NCBI GenBank assembly: GCA_964372095.1
Contig: CAYJPV010000026.1
Span: 1-64,000 of the forward strand
DNA: 64,000 bases
From: CAYJPV01 sp964372095
GTDB taxonomy: Bacteria > Acidobacteriota > Vicinamibacteria > Vicinamibacterales > JAKQTR01
Direction: 5' to 3'
Part shown: positions 17,345-26,070 of the stretch, one piece after another
Numbering within the stretch: the first letter of the stretch is position 1
Layout of the letters: each line of letters begins with the position of its first letter
Notes under the pieces: generated by a model
The model's database searches: none
What the model was told of the DNA's origin: nothing
Seen by the model: only the letters and a program-made list of their open reading frames with translations
Translations under genes and position numbers: made by a program

Positions 17345-18757
17345 ATGAAAACACTGCTGGCCGTATGTGCTGTGGCCCTCTTCGCCCAGGGCCAGGTGAC
17401 GCTGCCCCCCAACGACCGTGATGTCTTCGTGTTCGTGCGCGCCATGGATGAGGCCGGTGCCCGGCAGGTGTGGCCGGGGTTCAAGCCTTCCGCGTGGCCG
17501 GTCGCGGTGTTCGACGGCACACAGACGATCCTCCTCCGCCACCCCAGCCCGCCACCCGAGTTCACGCCCCTGGCCGGCCACCCTGGCGTCCTGGCGGTGC
17601 CGCGCCGCCACCCCGCCGTGGTCGCGAACTCGACGCGCGAGATTGGCGGTGTCCGGACGGGCACCGTCATCGCCACACCGGCGCAGGGCCTCGAGGGCAC
17701 CATGCTCGCCTACGTGGAGGAGGTCTTCCACGTCTTCTGGCTCCAGCGCCACGCGAACTTCCGCCCGAACGAGATGGCGCGCTACGCCTACCCGCTCAAC
17801 GAGGCAGGCCACCTCCAGCGTCTGCTGGCGGAGGATGAGGCGCTCGCGCGGGCGCTCGACTCGGCAAACCTGACGGACGCGGCCGCCTGGGCCAGTGCCG
17901 CACTCCAGATCCGCCGCGACAGGCGTCCGTCCCTGGCAGACGATGTCCAGGCGTTCGAGACCGGGCTCGAGATGATGGAGGGGACGGCCAACTACGTCGC
18001 CAGGGTGGCGGTGGGCCAGACCGCTGGCGCAACCGCGGCCCGCCTGCGGGTCCGGCGCGATGCCGACGGCATCCGCTGGCGGTTCTACGACACGGGTGCG
18101 GCCATCTGCTTCCTGCTGGACCGCTTCCAGCCTGACTGGAAGGCCCGCATCGACAGCGAGCCCGAGGTCACGACTGCCGGGTTGCTGGAATCGGCGGTCG
18201 CCCGATCCGGCGCGCGCCCGGCGGTGTTCTCCCCGACGGAACTGGCTGTGTTCGAGAACACGGCGGCTGCCGGCGTCGCGGCGTTGTCGGCGCGGCAGCG
18301 GAGTGTGCGGGCGGACCTGTCAGGGCGGCCGGGGCCTCGCGTGGTGGTCGAGGTTGGCGCCGGTGCCGAACCGCTTCGGGTCACGCGTTTTGATCCCATC
18401 AACCTGCTCGTGCTCGGCGAGGGCGAGATCGCCCATGCCAACTACATCACGCTCACCAGTCCGGAGGGCACCATCGACATCCGCAACGGCAGCTTCACAC
18501 GCGGCTCGTTTGCCGGCACGGCGTCGCTGACACGCGGCGACGGCCGCCATCCGCTGGCCGACGGGGTTCAGATGGTGACGGTCGCCGGACTGGCGGGTTT
18601 GCCGAAAATCGAGCGCCAGGAGGACGGGATCACCCTCGAGGGCGAAGGCTTGCGGATCACGCTGCGCGGTGCCGAGGCCCGTGTCGAGGGCGAGACGGTG
18701 CGTATCGGGGTGGGGGAAGCAAGAAGCAAGAAGCAGGCAGTAGTCAGTAGACAGTAG
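17345..18757 (+). CDS. Secreted protein of unknown function
   Basis: This 470-residue protein has a short signal peptide (KTLLAVCAVALFAQG). The middle carries YVEEVFHVFWLQRHANFRPNEMARYAYPL and FETGLEMMEGTANYVARVAVG. These are spaced like the helices of a metallopeptidase-type fold (an E-x3-H pair and a downstream EGTANY), but no intact HExxH is present, so enzymatic activity is only a possibility. The C-terminal third is beta-rich. The last dozen residues (ARSKKQAVVSRQ) are encoded by a D/C-family heptamer repeat running into the intergenic array, so the original stop was probably lost or moved. The start at 17345 was chosen for the signal peptide and the GGAGCGGAGA site. Confidence 0.6.
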   Translation: MKTLLAVCAVALFAQGQVTLPPNDRDVFVFVRAMDEAGARQVWPGFKPSAWPVAVFDGTQTILLRHPSPPPEFTPLAGHPGVLAVPRRHPAVVANSTREIGGVRTGTVIATPAQGLEGTMLAYVEEVFHVFWLQRHANFRPNEMARYAYPLNEAGHLQRLLAEDEALARALDSANLTDAAAWASAALQIRRDRRPSLADDVQAFETGLEMMEGTANYVARVAVGQTAGATAARLRVRRDADGIRWRFYDTGAAICFLLDRFQPDWKARIDSEPEVTTAGLLESAVARSGARPAVFSPTELAVFENTAAAGVAALSARQRSVRADLSGRPGPRVVVEVGAGAEPLRVTRFDPINLLVLGEGEIAHANYITLTSPEGTIDIRNGSFTRGSFAGTASLTRGDGRHPLADGVQMVTVAGLAGLPKIERQEDGITLEGEGLRITLRGAEARVEGETVRIGVGEARSKKQAVVSRQ

Positions 18758-18811
18758 GCAGTAGGGAGCCGAAGGCCGAACGCCGAAAGCCGAAGGCCGA
18801 AAGCCAGAAGA
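18718..18811. repeat. Composite heptamer block, D then C then E family
   Basis: GAAGCAA units (18718-18735) begin inside the preceding coding region. They are followed by CAGTAGT/CAGTAGA/CAGTAGG units (18737-18765) and then CCGAAGG/CCGAAAG units to 18805. The order D-C-E on this strand equals that at 52822-52944. Confidence 0.9.
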
Positions 18812-18836
18812 AGTGAGGCGTTGGGAAGGAGGAGAT

Positions 18837-19481
18837 ATGCGGCGAACGGGCGCGTTGGTCCTGGTGGCGTTGGTCGTCGTGGTTGCCTCGGTCGTGGGAC
18901 GTGGTCAGAGTGCGGTGGCGGTGCCTCAGGGCAACGGCGCGCCGGTCATCACCGATGGCCTGTTCAGTCCAGGGGAGTGGGACGACGCGCTTGCCGTCCC
19001 GCTGGGCGAGACGGTCATCCTGCACCTCAAGGAGTACCGCGGGGTGGTGTTCGTCGGCGTGAAGGGCGAGGGCGGCCTTGGGCCGACCGAGCTGTACCTG
19101 GCTGTTCCGGGCGGCCCGATTCACAAGCTCCACGTGTCGTACCAGCTCTTCGAGCACGTCCTGCCGGCGTCGGGACCCGAGCCTCCGACGCGGTTTGGCC
19201 TCACGACCGGCTGGTATGCCAATGAACTGCGCAAGGACGACGCGGAATCCGCCCGCCTTCAGAAGGAGGGCAAGAGCCCCATCGAGGTCATTCGCGCGGC
19301 GTCCTACCCGTCTGACGGCATCGAGTTCGCGATCCGCCGATCGAAGCTCCCGGGGCAGCGGTGGCTGTTGCGCGTGTGGGCCTCGGCGTTCCTGAGCGGC
19401 GGCAAGCCGGGCATGCTGGCCTATCCGCCAGGATCCGGTGAACGAACGACCGAGGGGTGGCTGGACCTGCGTTTCCAGTGA
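18837..19481 (+). CDS. Secreted CBM9-like beta-sandwich protein
   Basis: This 214-residue exported protein has a signal peptide (RRTGALVLVALVVVVASVVG). The mature part opens with GAPVITDGLFSPGEWDDALAVPL, the usual start of carbohydrate-binding family 9-like domains (IDG-x-x-x-x-EW-A), and continues with HLKEYRGVVFVGVK and GIEFAIRRSKLPG. Such domains bind sugars or act as surface recognition modules. The same fold begins the DUF5916 protein at 23690. The start follows a long GGAAGGAGGAG ribosome site. It sits between repeat block and ADOP gene with no catalytic domain of its own. Confidence 0.68.
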   Translation: MRRTGALVLVALVVVVASVVGRGQSAVAVPQGNGAPVITDGLFSPGEWDDALAVPLGETVILHLKEYRGVVFVGVKGEGGLGPTELYLAVPGGPIHKLHVSYQLFEHVLPASGPEPPTRFGLTTGWYANELRKDDAESARLQKEGKSPIEVIRAASYPSDGIEFAIRRSKLPGQRWLLRVWASAFLSGGKPGMLAYPPGSGERTTEGWLDLRFQ

Positions 19482-19496
19482 CGGTGTGCCCGGCCG

Positions 19497-19526
19497 GCGC
19501 CCCGAGCCTGGAGCCCGGAGGGGCGC
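19497..19526 (+). terminator. Hairpin after the CBM9-like gene
   Basis: GCGCCCC pairs with GGGGCGC over a 16-nt loop, 16 bp after the stop at 19481. There is no T tract, so evidence is structural only. Confidence 0.35.
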
Positions 19527-19597
19527 TCATCTGTTCCGAGGAAATTTCGAGCGACCTTTCGTGCGCGACGACTCGTCCAGCCGGATGAGGTGCAACG

Positions 19598-22039
19598 ATG
19601 AATCTTGCCGGTGACCTTCGGATTTCGGTCAGGAGCCTCTTGAAAGCCCCGGCCTTCTCGGCCGTTGCGATCCTGTCGCTGGCTGTGGGCATCGGGATCA
19701 ACACGGCGGTCATTACGTTTATCAACGCCACCATGCTTCGGCCCGTGTCTGGCATCAGCCAGGCGGATCGGATTGTCGAAGTGCTGGTGACGAGCCGTGG
19801 GCGCGAGATGCAGGAGTGGACGTATCCCGACTTCCAGGACGTCCGGGCGGCCGACACGCCCCTCGAGAGCCTGGCGGGGTGGAAGATGCGCCGGGGCAGC
19901 CTCGGGGCCGGCGAGACGGCCGATCCGGTGCAGGTGATGTTCGTGTCGGCGAACTACTTCGACCTGCTCGGCGTGGTTCCTGCCCGGGGCCGGGCGTTTG
20001 GCCCGTCCGAAGACGTGGGACCGGGCCAACATCCGGTGGCCATCGTGAGCCACGCGCTGTGGCGCGACCGGCTTGGGGGTGGCGCAGATATCGTCGGCCG
20101 CGTTGTGACGCTCAATCGGGTGCCCCACACGGTCGTCGGCGTCGCCCCCGAGTCTTTTCGGGGGCACCGACCGCTGGCGACCAGCCCCGATCTGTGGGTG
20201 CCTCTGGTCCAGAGCCCGTTCCTGAGCGGCCGGCGCAGCTACGGCGACGACAGGGAGGCGCTGTGGCTGAACGTGCTTGGCCGCCTCCGGCCGGGCAGTA
20301 GCGTGGGGCAGGCCACGGCGGCGATTCGCACCGTGTTCGCCCGGCTCGAGCGACAGCACCCGGCAACCAATCAGAACCGGAGCGCGCGCGCCGTCGCGTT
20401 CGGCCCGGTGGCTGCGGTGAACCGCACGGGCGAACTGGCCGCAGCGGGCCTGCTGGCGGCGCTGGCGGGACTGGTGCTGGTGGTCATTTGCGCCAACATC
20501 GCGGGCATGATGCTGGCGCGCGGCGTGGCCAAGGTACGTGAGGTGGCGGTACGCATGGCGCTCGGCGCCAGCTCCGGCCGGCTTGCCCGGCAGTTGATGG
20601 CTGACGCGCTGGTGCTGGCCGTTGCGGGAGGGGGCCTGGGGATCGTGCTGGCGTTCTGGGGTGTGGCGATCGCCAGGGCGACCGTGTTCGCGGGCCTGCC
20701 GAATGTCGACTTCCACCCGGACTGGACCGTGTTGGCGGGTACGGTGGCACTGGTGCTGGTTGCGACGCTGGCCGTGGGCGTGTGGCCGGCGTTCCGGTTC
20801 AGCCGCCCGGCGGTCCTGGGGGCCGTCTCCCGAGGCCCGGGCAGCGGCGAGCCGCGCGTGGGGCGCCTGCACCGGGTTGCCGCGTCGGCCCAGACGGCCA
20901 TCGCCTTGCTCTTCCTGGCGACGTGCGCCCTGTTCGTCCGTGCGGTGGACGGGCTGGAGACGCGGGACTTCGGCTTCGTGCCGCATAACCTCCTCACCGT
21001 CGAGCTGGACCTGGCTTCGCAGGGGTATGACACGCTGCAGCCGGGCCAGGCATTCCTCGATCAGGTCAGCGAGTCGGTGGCCGGGTTGCCTGGCGTGACG
21101 TCGGTCGCGTACGCCGACGGCATCCCGATGGATCTCGTGGGCAACTTCGTCGCCATGTCCCGCGCGGATCGCGCCGGTGAGGCGAGCGGCGAGGTGCTGG
21201 CAGAATTCACCCGCGTCGGCCACAACTTCTTCACCACGGTCGGCACGCCCCTGCTGCGGGGCCGGGGCATCGAGCGCGGTGACAGCCCGGCCTCCGAGCC
21301 GGTGGCCGTCATCACCATGTCATTGGCCGGACGCCTGTGGCCCGGAGAAGACGCGCTGGGGAAACAACTGCGGATGGGCCTGGCCGGCACTGAGCCCCGT
21401 GTCTATACCGTGGTCGGCACGGTCGGCGCCGTGGCGTCGAGCAGACCCACCGAAGACTGGCCTCACGTGTTCGTGTCGTTGCCGCAGCACTATGACCGCC
21501 AACGGTTCATGCTGGTCCTGCGAACCGTTGAAGGAGCGCCGCCGCTCACCAAGGCCCTCCAGGCGGCTGTCCTGAGTGCGGACGCGCGTTTTCCGAATCC
21601 CGCCGTGACGTCCTCGGACACGCTCGTGTTGCGAAGCACGGAACAACAGCGTGTCACGGCCGCCGCGGCCGGCGGACTCGGATTGCTGGCGCTGCTGCTC
21701 TCAGCCAGCGGGGTGTACGGCGTGGTGCGCTTTGCCGTCACGCAGCGGACGCGCGAGTTCGGTATCCGTCTCGCGCTGGGGGCGACGCAAGGGCAGATTC
21801 TGCGGTCGGTCCTGCGTGACGGCGTCCGTCTGGCCGTTCCCGGCGTGATCGTCGGCGCTATGCTGGCCGTCGGATTCGGTGCGGCGGTGCGCGCCATGCT
21901 GCTCGGGGTCGATCCCATGGATCCGGTCGCGCTGGCCGGTGCGATGGTCGTGCTGCTGCTGGTCGTGCTGGCAGCCAGCCAGGGGCCGGCGTTAAGGGCC
22001 TCGAGACTCGCGGCCATCGAGGCGTTGCGCCACGAGTAG
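19598..22039 (+). CDS. ADOP-family ABC transporter permease (FtsX/MacB-like), second copy
   Basis: This 813-residue paralogue of the protein at 14737 has the same duplicated layout: first helix SAVAILSLAVGIGINTAVI, periplasmic domain, REVAVRMALGASSGRLARQL with three membrane helices (about 270-400), then a second periplasmic domain and a final helix triplet from about 690 with REFGIRLALGATQGQILRSV. The two copies differ widely in their periplasmic parts, so they probably serve different substrates or partners. There is no ATPase nearby. Genes on both sides encode secreted proteins of unknown role, which could be their clients; that link is inference. Confidence 0.9.
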   Translation: MNLAGDLRISVRSLLKAPAFSAVAILSLAVGIGINTAVITFINATMLRPVSGISQADRIVEVLVTSRGREMQEWTYPDFQDVRAADTPLESLAGWKMRRGSLGAGETADPVQVMFVSANYFDLLGVVPARGRAFGPSEDVGPGQHPVAIVSHALWRDRLGGGADIVGRVVTLNRVPHTVVGVAPESFRGHRPLATSPDLWVPLVQSPFLSGRRSYGDDREALWLNVLGRLRPGSSVGQATAAIRTVFARLERQHPATNQNRSARAVAFGPVAAVNRTGELAAAGLLAALAGLVLVVICANIAGMMLARGVAKVREVAVRMALGASSGRLARQLMADALVLAVAGGGLGIVLAFWGVAIARATVFAGLPNVDFHPDWTVLAGTVALVLVATLAVGVWPAFRFSRPAVLGAVSRGPGSGEPRVGRLHRVAASAQTAIALLFLATCALFVRAVDGLETRDFGFVPHNLLTVELDLASQGYDTLQPGQAFLDQVSESVAGLPGVTSVAYADGIPMDLVGNFVAMSRADRAGEASGEVLAEFTRVGHNFFTTVGTPLLRGRGIERGDSPASEPVAVITMSLAGRLWPGEDALGKQLRMGLAGTEPRVYTVVGTVGAVASSRPTEDWPHVFVSLPQHYDRQRFMLVLRTVEGAPPLTKALQAAVLSADARFPNPAVTSSDTLVLRSTEQQRVTAAAAGGLGLLALLLSASGVYGVVRFAVTQRTREFGIRLALGATQGQILRSVLRDGVRLAVPGVIVGAMLAVGFGAAVRAMLLGVDPMDPVALAGAMVVLLLVVLAASQGPALRASRLAAIEALRHE

Positions 22040-22105
22040 GAGTCACCGTATGGGCTGCCGTGTTCCGGGAGTCCGGGGCGGCGCGTGTGGGACAGGGGGA
22101 TGTTC

Positions 22106-23671
22106 ATGACGAAGACGGCCGCGAGCGTCCTTGCGGCGTGCCTGATGGCGGCCATCTCCGCCGTTGGTCAGGAGCGCCCGGCCGGGTTCCAGGATCTGCT
22201 TCGGAAGGGCGATGTCGCAGGGCTTGCGGCTGCCATCGACACGGACCCGTCGATCGTGAACAGACCGGACGCCCAGGGCATGCCCCCGCTGTTCTGGGCC
22301 GCGATGTCAGGGCAGGCGGCGATCGCCGAATTGCTCCTGTCCCGGGGCGCCGATCCGCGCGCGTCGTGCCCGGCCGGGACCGCGGTGCACGGAGCGGTCC
22401 ATGGCGGCCGCCCCGAAATGGTGGCCGTGCTCGTGTCCGGCGGAGCCGACCCGAATGGCGGCGGATCGGCCGGCCGGCCTCCGCTGGTCCTCGCGAGCCA
22501 GCAGGGCAAGTTGCCGCTCGTCGAAGCCCTGCTTGGCGCCGGCGCGTCTGTCGGCGCCGCGGATCGGATGGGCAACAGTGCCTTGCTGATAGCCGCATCC
22601 TACGGCCACGAGTCCGTTGTCCGTCTGCTACTCTCGAAACGCGCCAACCTCAACGCCGCGAATGCGTACGGCGACACCCCGCTCCACGTCGCCCGCCGGC
22701 AGGGCCACGCGGCGGTGGCGGCGTACCTCGAGGCCCAGGGTGCGGCGGCACGCGGGCCCAATGTGGGCACGAACGCGCCGTTCGTCGGTCAGGTGCCGCC
22801 GGGCCCCGTCGCGGCGCGTTTCGCGCCGTCTATCGTGTCTACCGAGCGCCGGGAACTGAATGCCGCGTTTCTGCCGGATGGACAGACAGCGTTTTTCTCG
22901 CGCGACCGGGAGTCGGGCGGTACGGTCATCATGATGACCAGCACCGCCGGCGGGCCGTGGACTGTGCCTGAGCCGGCTCCGTTCTCGCAGGGCGGGCACA
23001 GCGACGTAGACATGTTCGTGACAGCGGACGGCCGCGAGATCTACTTCTGTTCCGACCGTCCGGTGCCCGGCGCAGGCGCGCCGCCCCGTATGGCCGCACC
23101 GCCTCCGGGCGGGACCCCGCCGCCCCCGCCGCCGTCGCGTTCAGGCATCTGGGTCGTGACACGAACGGCCGGCGGGTGGAGCGAACCTGCCTGGCTGGGG
23201 CCTGCGATCAACTCGGGGGCGGAAGACTACTACCCGACGCTGACGCGCACTGGCGCGCTCTACTTCTCCTCCAACCGGCCGGGCGGATTGGGCCAGAACG
23301 ACATCTACGTGGCACGGCGCGCCGACGGGACGTGGGCCCCGCCTCGCAACCTTGGACCGCCCGTCAGTTCCGAGTTCCGGGAGTTCGACCCGTTTGTCGC
23401 CCCGGACGAGAGCTACGTGATCTTCGCGTCCAACCGGCCCGGCGGTCTGGGCGGATCGGATCTCTATCTCAGCGCACGAAGCGCCACGGGCGAATGGGGC
23501 GAACCGAAGAACCTGGGGCCGGCGGTGAACTCGCCGGCTTCTGACTACACGCCGATGTTGTCCCCTGACGGGAAGTACCTGTTCTTCACCAGCGGTCGTG
23601 ACGGTCAGGACGACCTCTTCTGGATCGACGCAGGGGTGGTCAGCGCGTTGCTGCCGCCGACCCGGCGATAA
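22106..23671 (+). CDS. Secreted ankyrin-repeat / PD40 beta-propeller protein
   Basis: This 521-residue protein has a signal peptide (KTAASVLAACLMAAISAVG) and about five ankyrin repeats (about 25-215; DAQGMPPLFWAAMSGQAAIAELLLSRGAD, NAYGDTPLHVARRQGHAAVAAYLEAQGA). A Pro/Gly-rich linker follows, then a C-terminal beta-propeller of PD40/WD40-like blades (about 235-515; YFSSNRPGGLGQNDIYVARR, IFASNRPGGLGGSDLYLSAR, SPDGKYLFFTSGRDGQDDLFWID). Both halves are protein-interaction modules and no catalytic motif is seen. Exported ankyrin-propeller fusions are uncommon. ATG 22106 has GGGGG 6 nt upstream; an ATG at 22100 and one at 22085 are alternatives. It ends 18 bp before the DUF5916 gene. Confidence 0.75.
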   Translation: MTKTAASVLAACLMAAISAVGQERPAGFQDLLRKGDVAGLAAAIDTDPSIVNRPDAQGMPPLFWAAMSGQAAIAELLLSRGADPRASCPAGTAVHGAVHGGRPEMVAVLVSGGADPNGGGSAGRPPLVLASQQGKLPLVEALLGAGASVGAADRMGNSALLIAASYGHESVVRLLLSKRANLNAANAYGDTPLHVARRQGHAAVAAYLEAQGAAARGPNVGTNAPFVGQVPPGPVAARFAPSIVSTERRELNAAFLPDGQTAFFSRDRESGGTVIMMTSTAGGPWTVPEPAPFSQGGHSDVDMFVTADGREIYFCSDRPVPGAGAPPRMAAPPPGGTPPPPPPSRSGIWVVTRTAGGWSEPAWLGPAINSGAEDYYPTLTRTGALYFSSNRPGGLGQNDIYVARRADGTWAPPRNLGPPVSSEFREFDPFVAPDESYVIFASNRPGGLGGSDLYLSARSATGEWGEPKNLGPAVNSPASDYTPMLSPDGKYLFFTSGRDGQDDLFWIDAGVVSALLPPTRR

Positions 23672-23675
23672 TTGG

Positions 23676-23681
23676 TAGACT
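23676..23681 (+). promoter_or_regulatory. -10 hexamer TAGACT, leaderless start at 23690
   Basis: TAGACT ends 8 nt before the ATG at 23690. It lies just after the stop of the preceding gene and no ribosome site is visible, so this gene may have its own promoter despite the tight spacing. Confidence 0.45.
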
Positions 23682-23689
23682 CATTTCCC

Positions 23690-26041
23690 ATGCTGAGTAC
23701 CCTGCTTCTTGCCGTTGGGTTAAGCGTCGCGGTTGCCGACATTCCGCCCGTCCACCGCGGAACCGAGAACAACCTGACGGTGAAGCCGCCGCGGCTCGAG
23801 TCCGATGTGGTGGTCGACGGCGTGCTCGACGAGCCGCCATGGGCGCAGGCACCCGTGCTCACCGGGTTCTCACAGTACGCGCCGGCCGACGGCCGTCCGG
23901 CCGACGAAGACACCACCGTCCTCGTGTGGTACTCGCCGACGGCGATCTATTTCGGCATCCGGGCGTCTGCGGCGCCAGGGTCCGTCCGCGCGACGTTGTC
24001 GAGCCGCGATCGTATCGAGGCCGACGACCAGATCCAGATCTTCCTGAGCCCGTTCAACGACGGCCGCCAGGCGCTGTTCTTCAGCGTCAACCCCCTGGGG
24101 GTCCAGTCGGACGGCGCGCTGGTGGAAGGCAGCCGGTCGTCCAGCAGCGGGTTCTCGGGCCTGTCGACGGCGCGCGAGGCGCCGGACCTCAGCCCGGACT
24201 TCGTCTTCCAGTCGAAGGGACGGCTCACACCGTCCGGCTTCGAGGTGGAGATCCGCATTCCGTTCAAGAGCATCAAGTCGCCGTCCGCCGAAACGCAGGA
24301 CTGGGGACTCCAGATCGTGCGGGTGCGCCGCGGCACGGGTGTTGAAGATACCTGGACACCCACGCGGCGCGCGGCCAGTTCGTTCCTCGCGCAAGGCGGG
24401 ACGCTGGCGCAGTTGACAGGCCTGCGGCGCGGGCTCGTGCTGGACCTGAACCCCATTGGCACCGGACGAATCGACGGCGCTCGCGGCGGTGACGGGTGGG
24501 CGTACGACAACCCGGCGGCCGAACTGGGCGGCAACGTGCGATGGGGCATCACGCCCAACCTCACGCTGAACGGCACGGTGAACCCCGACTTCGCCGAAGT
24601 TGAGGCCGACGCCAGCCAGTTCGTCTTCGATCCGCGGCAGGCGCTCTACTACGCCGAGAAACGCCCGTTCTTCCTTGATGGCATCGAGCAGTTCACGACA
24701 CCGAATCAGCTCATCTACACCCGGCGGGTCGTGGCGCCGCTGTTTGCCGCGAAGCTCACCGGGAAAGTCGGCGGCACCACCGTCGCCGTGCTCTCGGCCG
24801 TCGACGACCCTGATGTGTCGGCCACGGGCCAGCATCACCCCGTGTTCAACATCGCGCGCGTCCAGCGCGACGTCGGCGGCCAGTCGAAGGTGGCCGTCGT
24901 GTACACGGATCGGATCGACGGTGATCGCTCGAACCGGGTCGCCGCCGCAGATACGCGGATTGTCTTCAACCAGATCTACACCGCGCAGGCGCAGGCGGCC
25001 GTCAGCCGGACGCACACCCCGGCTGGCACGATGACCGCGCCGCTGTGGATGGGCAGCGTCAGCCGCAACGGCCGGTCGTTCGGATTCCGGTATCAGGTCA
25101 ATGCGATCGACGAAGACTTCCGCGCGGCCTCCGGCTTCATCTCGCGGGCGGGCATCGTCCGGGCGGCAGCCGATCATCGGCTGACGCGCTATGCCGCGAA
25201 GGGCCACTGGTGGGAGCGCGCCAGCGGCAACGTGATGGTGGACGGCATCTGGCAGTACGACGATTTCGTCGGCGGGCGGCCCGCGCAGGACCAGCGGCTG
25301 CACCTGACGGGCAATGGGACGTTGCGGGGTGGATGGGACGTCGGGACGACGGTGATGATCGAGTCGTTCGGCTATGACGAGGCGCTGTACGAAGAGTACC
25401 GGCTGGGACGGCAGCAGGCGGACGGCACGTTCGTGTACCTGCCGTTCGTCGGGACGCCGCATCTGCACAACCTGGACTGGCAGATCACCGTGTCCACGCC
25501 GCAGTGGAAACGGTTTTCCGCGGACGTGTTCTATCTGTGGGGCAAGGACGAGAACTTCCACGAATGGTCGCCGGCCGACATCATCTTTGCGCAATACGGC
25601 CTCGACTGGCGCCCGACCGAGCAGATCCGGGTGAACGGCGGCTTCCAGCTCCAGCAGTACAAACGCCGCACCGACGGCACGATCGTGGGGCAGCGCAAGA
25701 TCCCGCGCCTGAAGGTGGAGTACCAGCTCTCGCGCGCGATCTTCTTCCGGTTCGTGGGTGAATACGACGCGTACCGTCAGGACGACCTGCGTGACGATTC
25801 GCGGACGGACCTGCCGGTGTTCCTGTACGACGCGGCGGCCGGGACGTACGACCGTGCGCTGGGGTACACGTCGAACCGGTTCAGGGCTGACTGGCTGTTT
25901 TCGTATCAGCCCGTCCCGGGCACCGTGGTCTTCGCGGGGTACGGGTCGACGCTGGCCGAAGAGCGGGCGCTCCGGTTCCGCGACTTCGCGCGTCAGCAGG
26001 ACGGCTTCTTCGTGAAGCTGAGTTACCTGCTGCGGATGTAG
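23690..26041 (+). CDS. DUF5916 outer-membrane protein with N-terminal CBM9-like domain
   Basis: This 783-residue exported protein starts with a signal peptide (LSTLLLAVGLSVAVA). A CBM9-like domain spans about 35-205 (VVDGVLDEPPWAQAPVLTGF, DDQIQIFLSPFNDGRQALFF). The rest matches DUF5916, with the hallmark NPDFAEVEADASQFVF followed by EKRPFFLDGIEQF and many alternating strands ending in an aromatic-containing final strand (SYLLRM), consistent with an outer-membrane beta-barrel. The family is common in Acidobacteria, Gemmatimonadetes and Bacteroidetes and its role is unproven; glycan or peptide binding at the surface is a reasonable guess from the CBM9-like part. Confidence 0.88.
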   Translation: MLSTLLLAVGLSVAVADIPPVHRGTENNLTVKPPRLESDVVVDGVLDEPPWAQAPVLTGFSQYAPADGRPADEDTTVLVWYSPTAIYFGIRASAAPGSVRATLSSRDRIEADDQIQIFLSPFNDGRQALFFSVNPLGVQSDGALVEGSRSSSSGFSGLSTAREAPDLSPDFVFQSKGRLTPSGFEVEIRIPFKSIKSPSAETQDWGLQIVRVRRGTGVEDTWTPTRRAASSFLAQGGTLAQLTGLRRGLVLDLNPIGTGRIDGARGGDGWAYDNPAAELGGNVRWGITPNLTLNGTVNPDFAEVEADASQFVFDPRQALYYAEKRPFFLDGIEQFTTPNQLIYTRRVVAPLFAAKLTGKVGGTTVAVLSAVDDPDVSATGQHHPVFNIARVQRDVGGQSKVAVVYTDRIDGDRSNRVAAADTRIVFNQIYTAQAQAAVSRTHTPAGTMTAPLWMGSVSRNGRSFGFRYQVNAIDEDFRAASGFISRAGIVRAAADHRLTRYAAKGHWWERASGNVMVDGIWQYDDFVGGRPAQDQRLHLTGNGTLRGGWDVGTTVMIESFGYDEALYEEYRLGRQQADGTFVYLPFVGTPHLHNLDWQITVSTPQWKRFSADVFYLWGKDENFHEWSPADIIFAQYGLDWRPTEQIRVNGGFQLQQYKRRTDGTIVGQRKIPRLKVEYQLSRAIFFRFVGEYDAYRQDDLRDDSRTDLPVFLYDAAAGTYDRALGYTSNRFRADWLFSYQPVPGTVVFAGYGSTLAEERALRFRDFARQQDGFFVKLSYLLRM

Positions 26042-26070
26042 TGTCGTCGGTCGCCCCGGACCTTCCGTCT

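Noticed and set aside
17345..18757. Metallopeptidase (HExxH type).
   Set aside because: The candidate region has EEVFH rather than HExxH and no complete ligand set, so only an unknown secreted protein is called.
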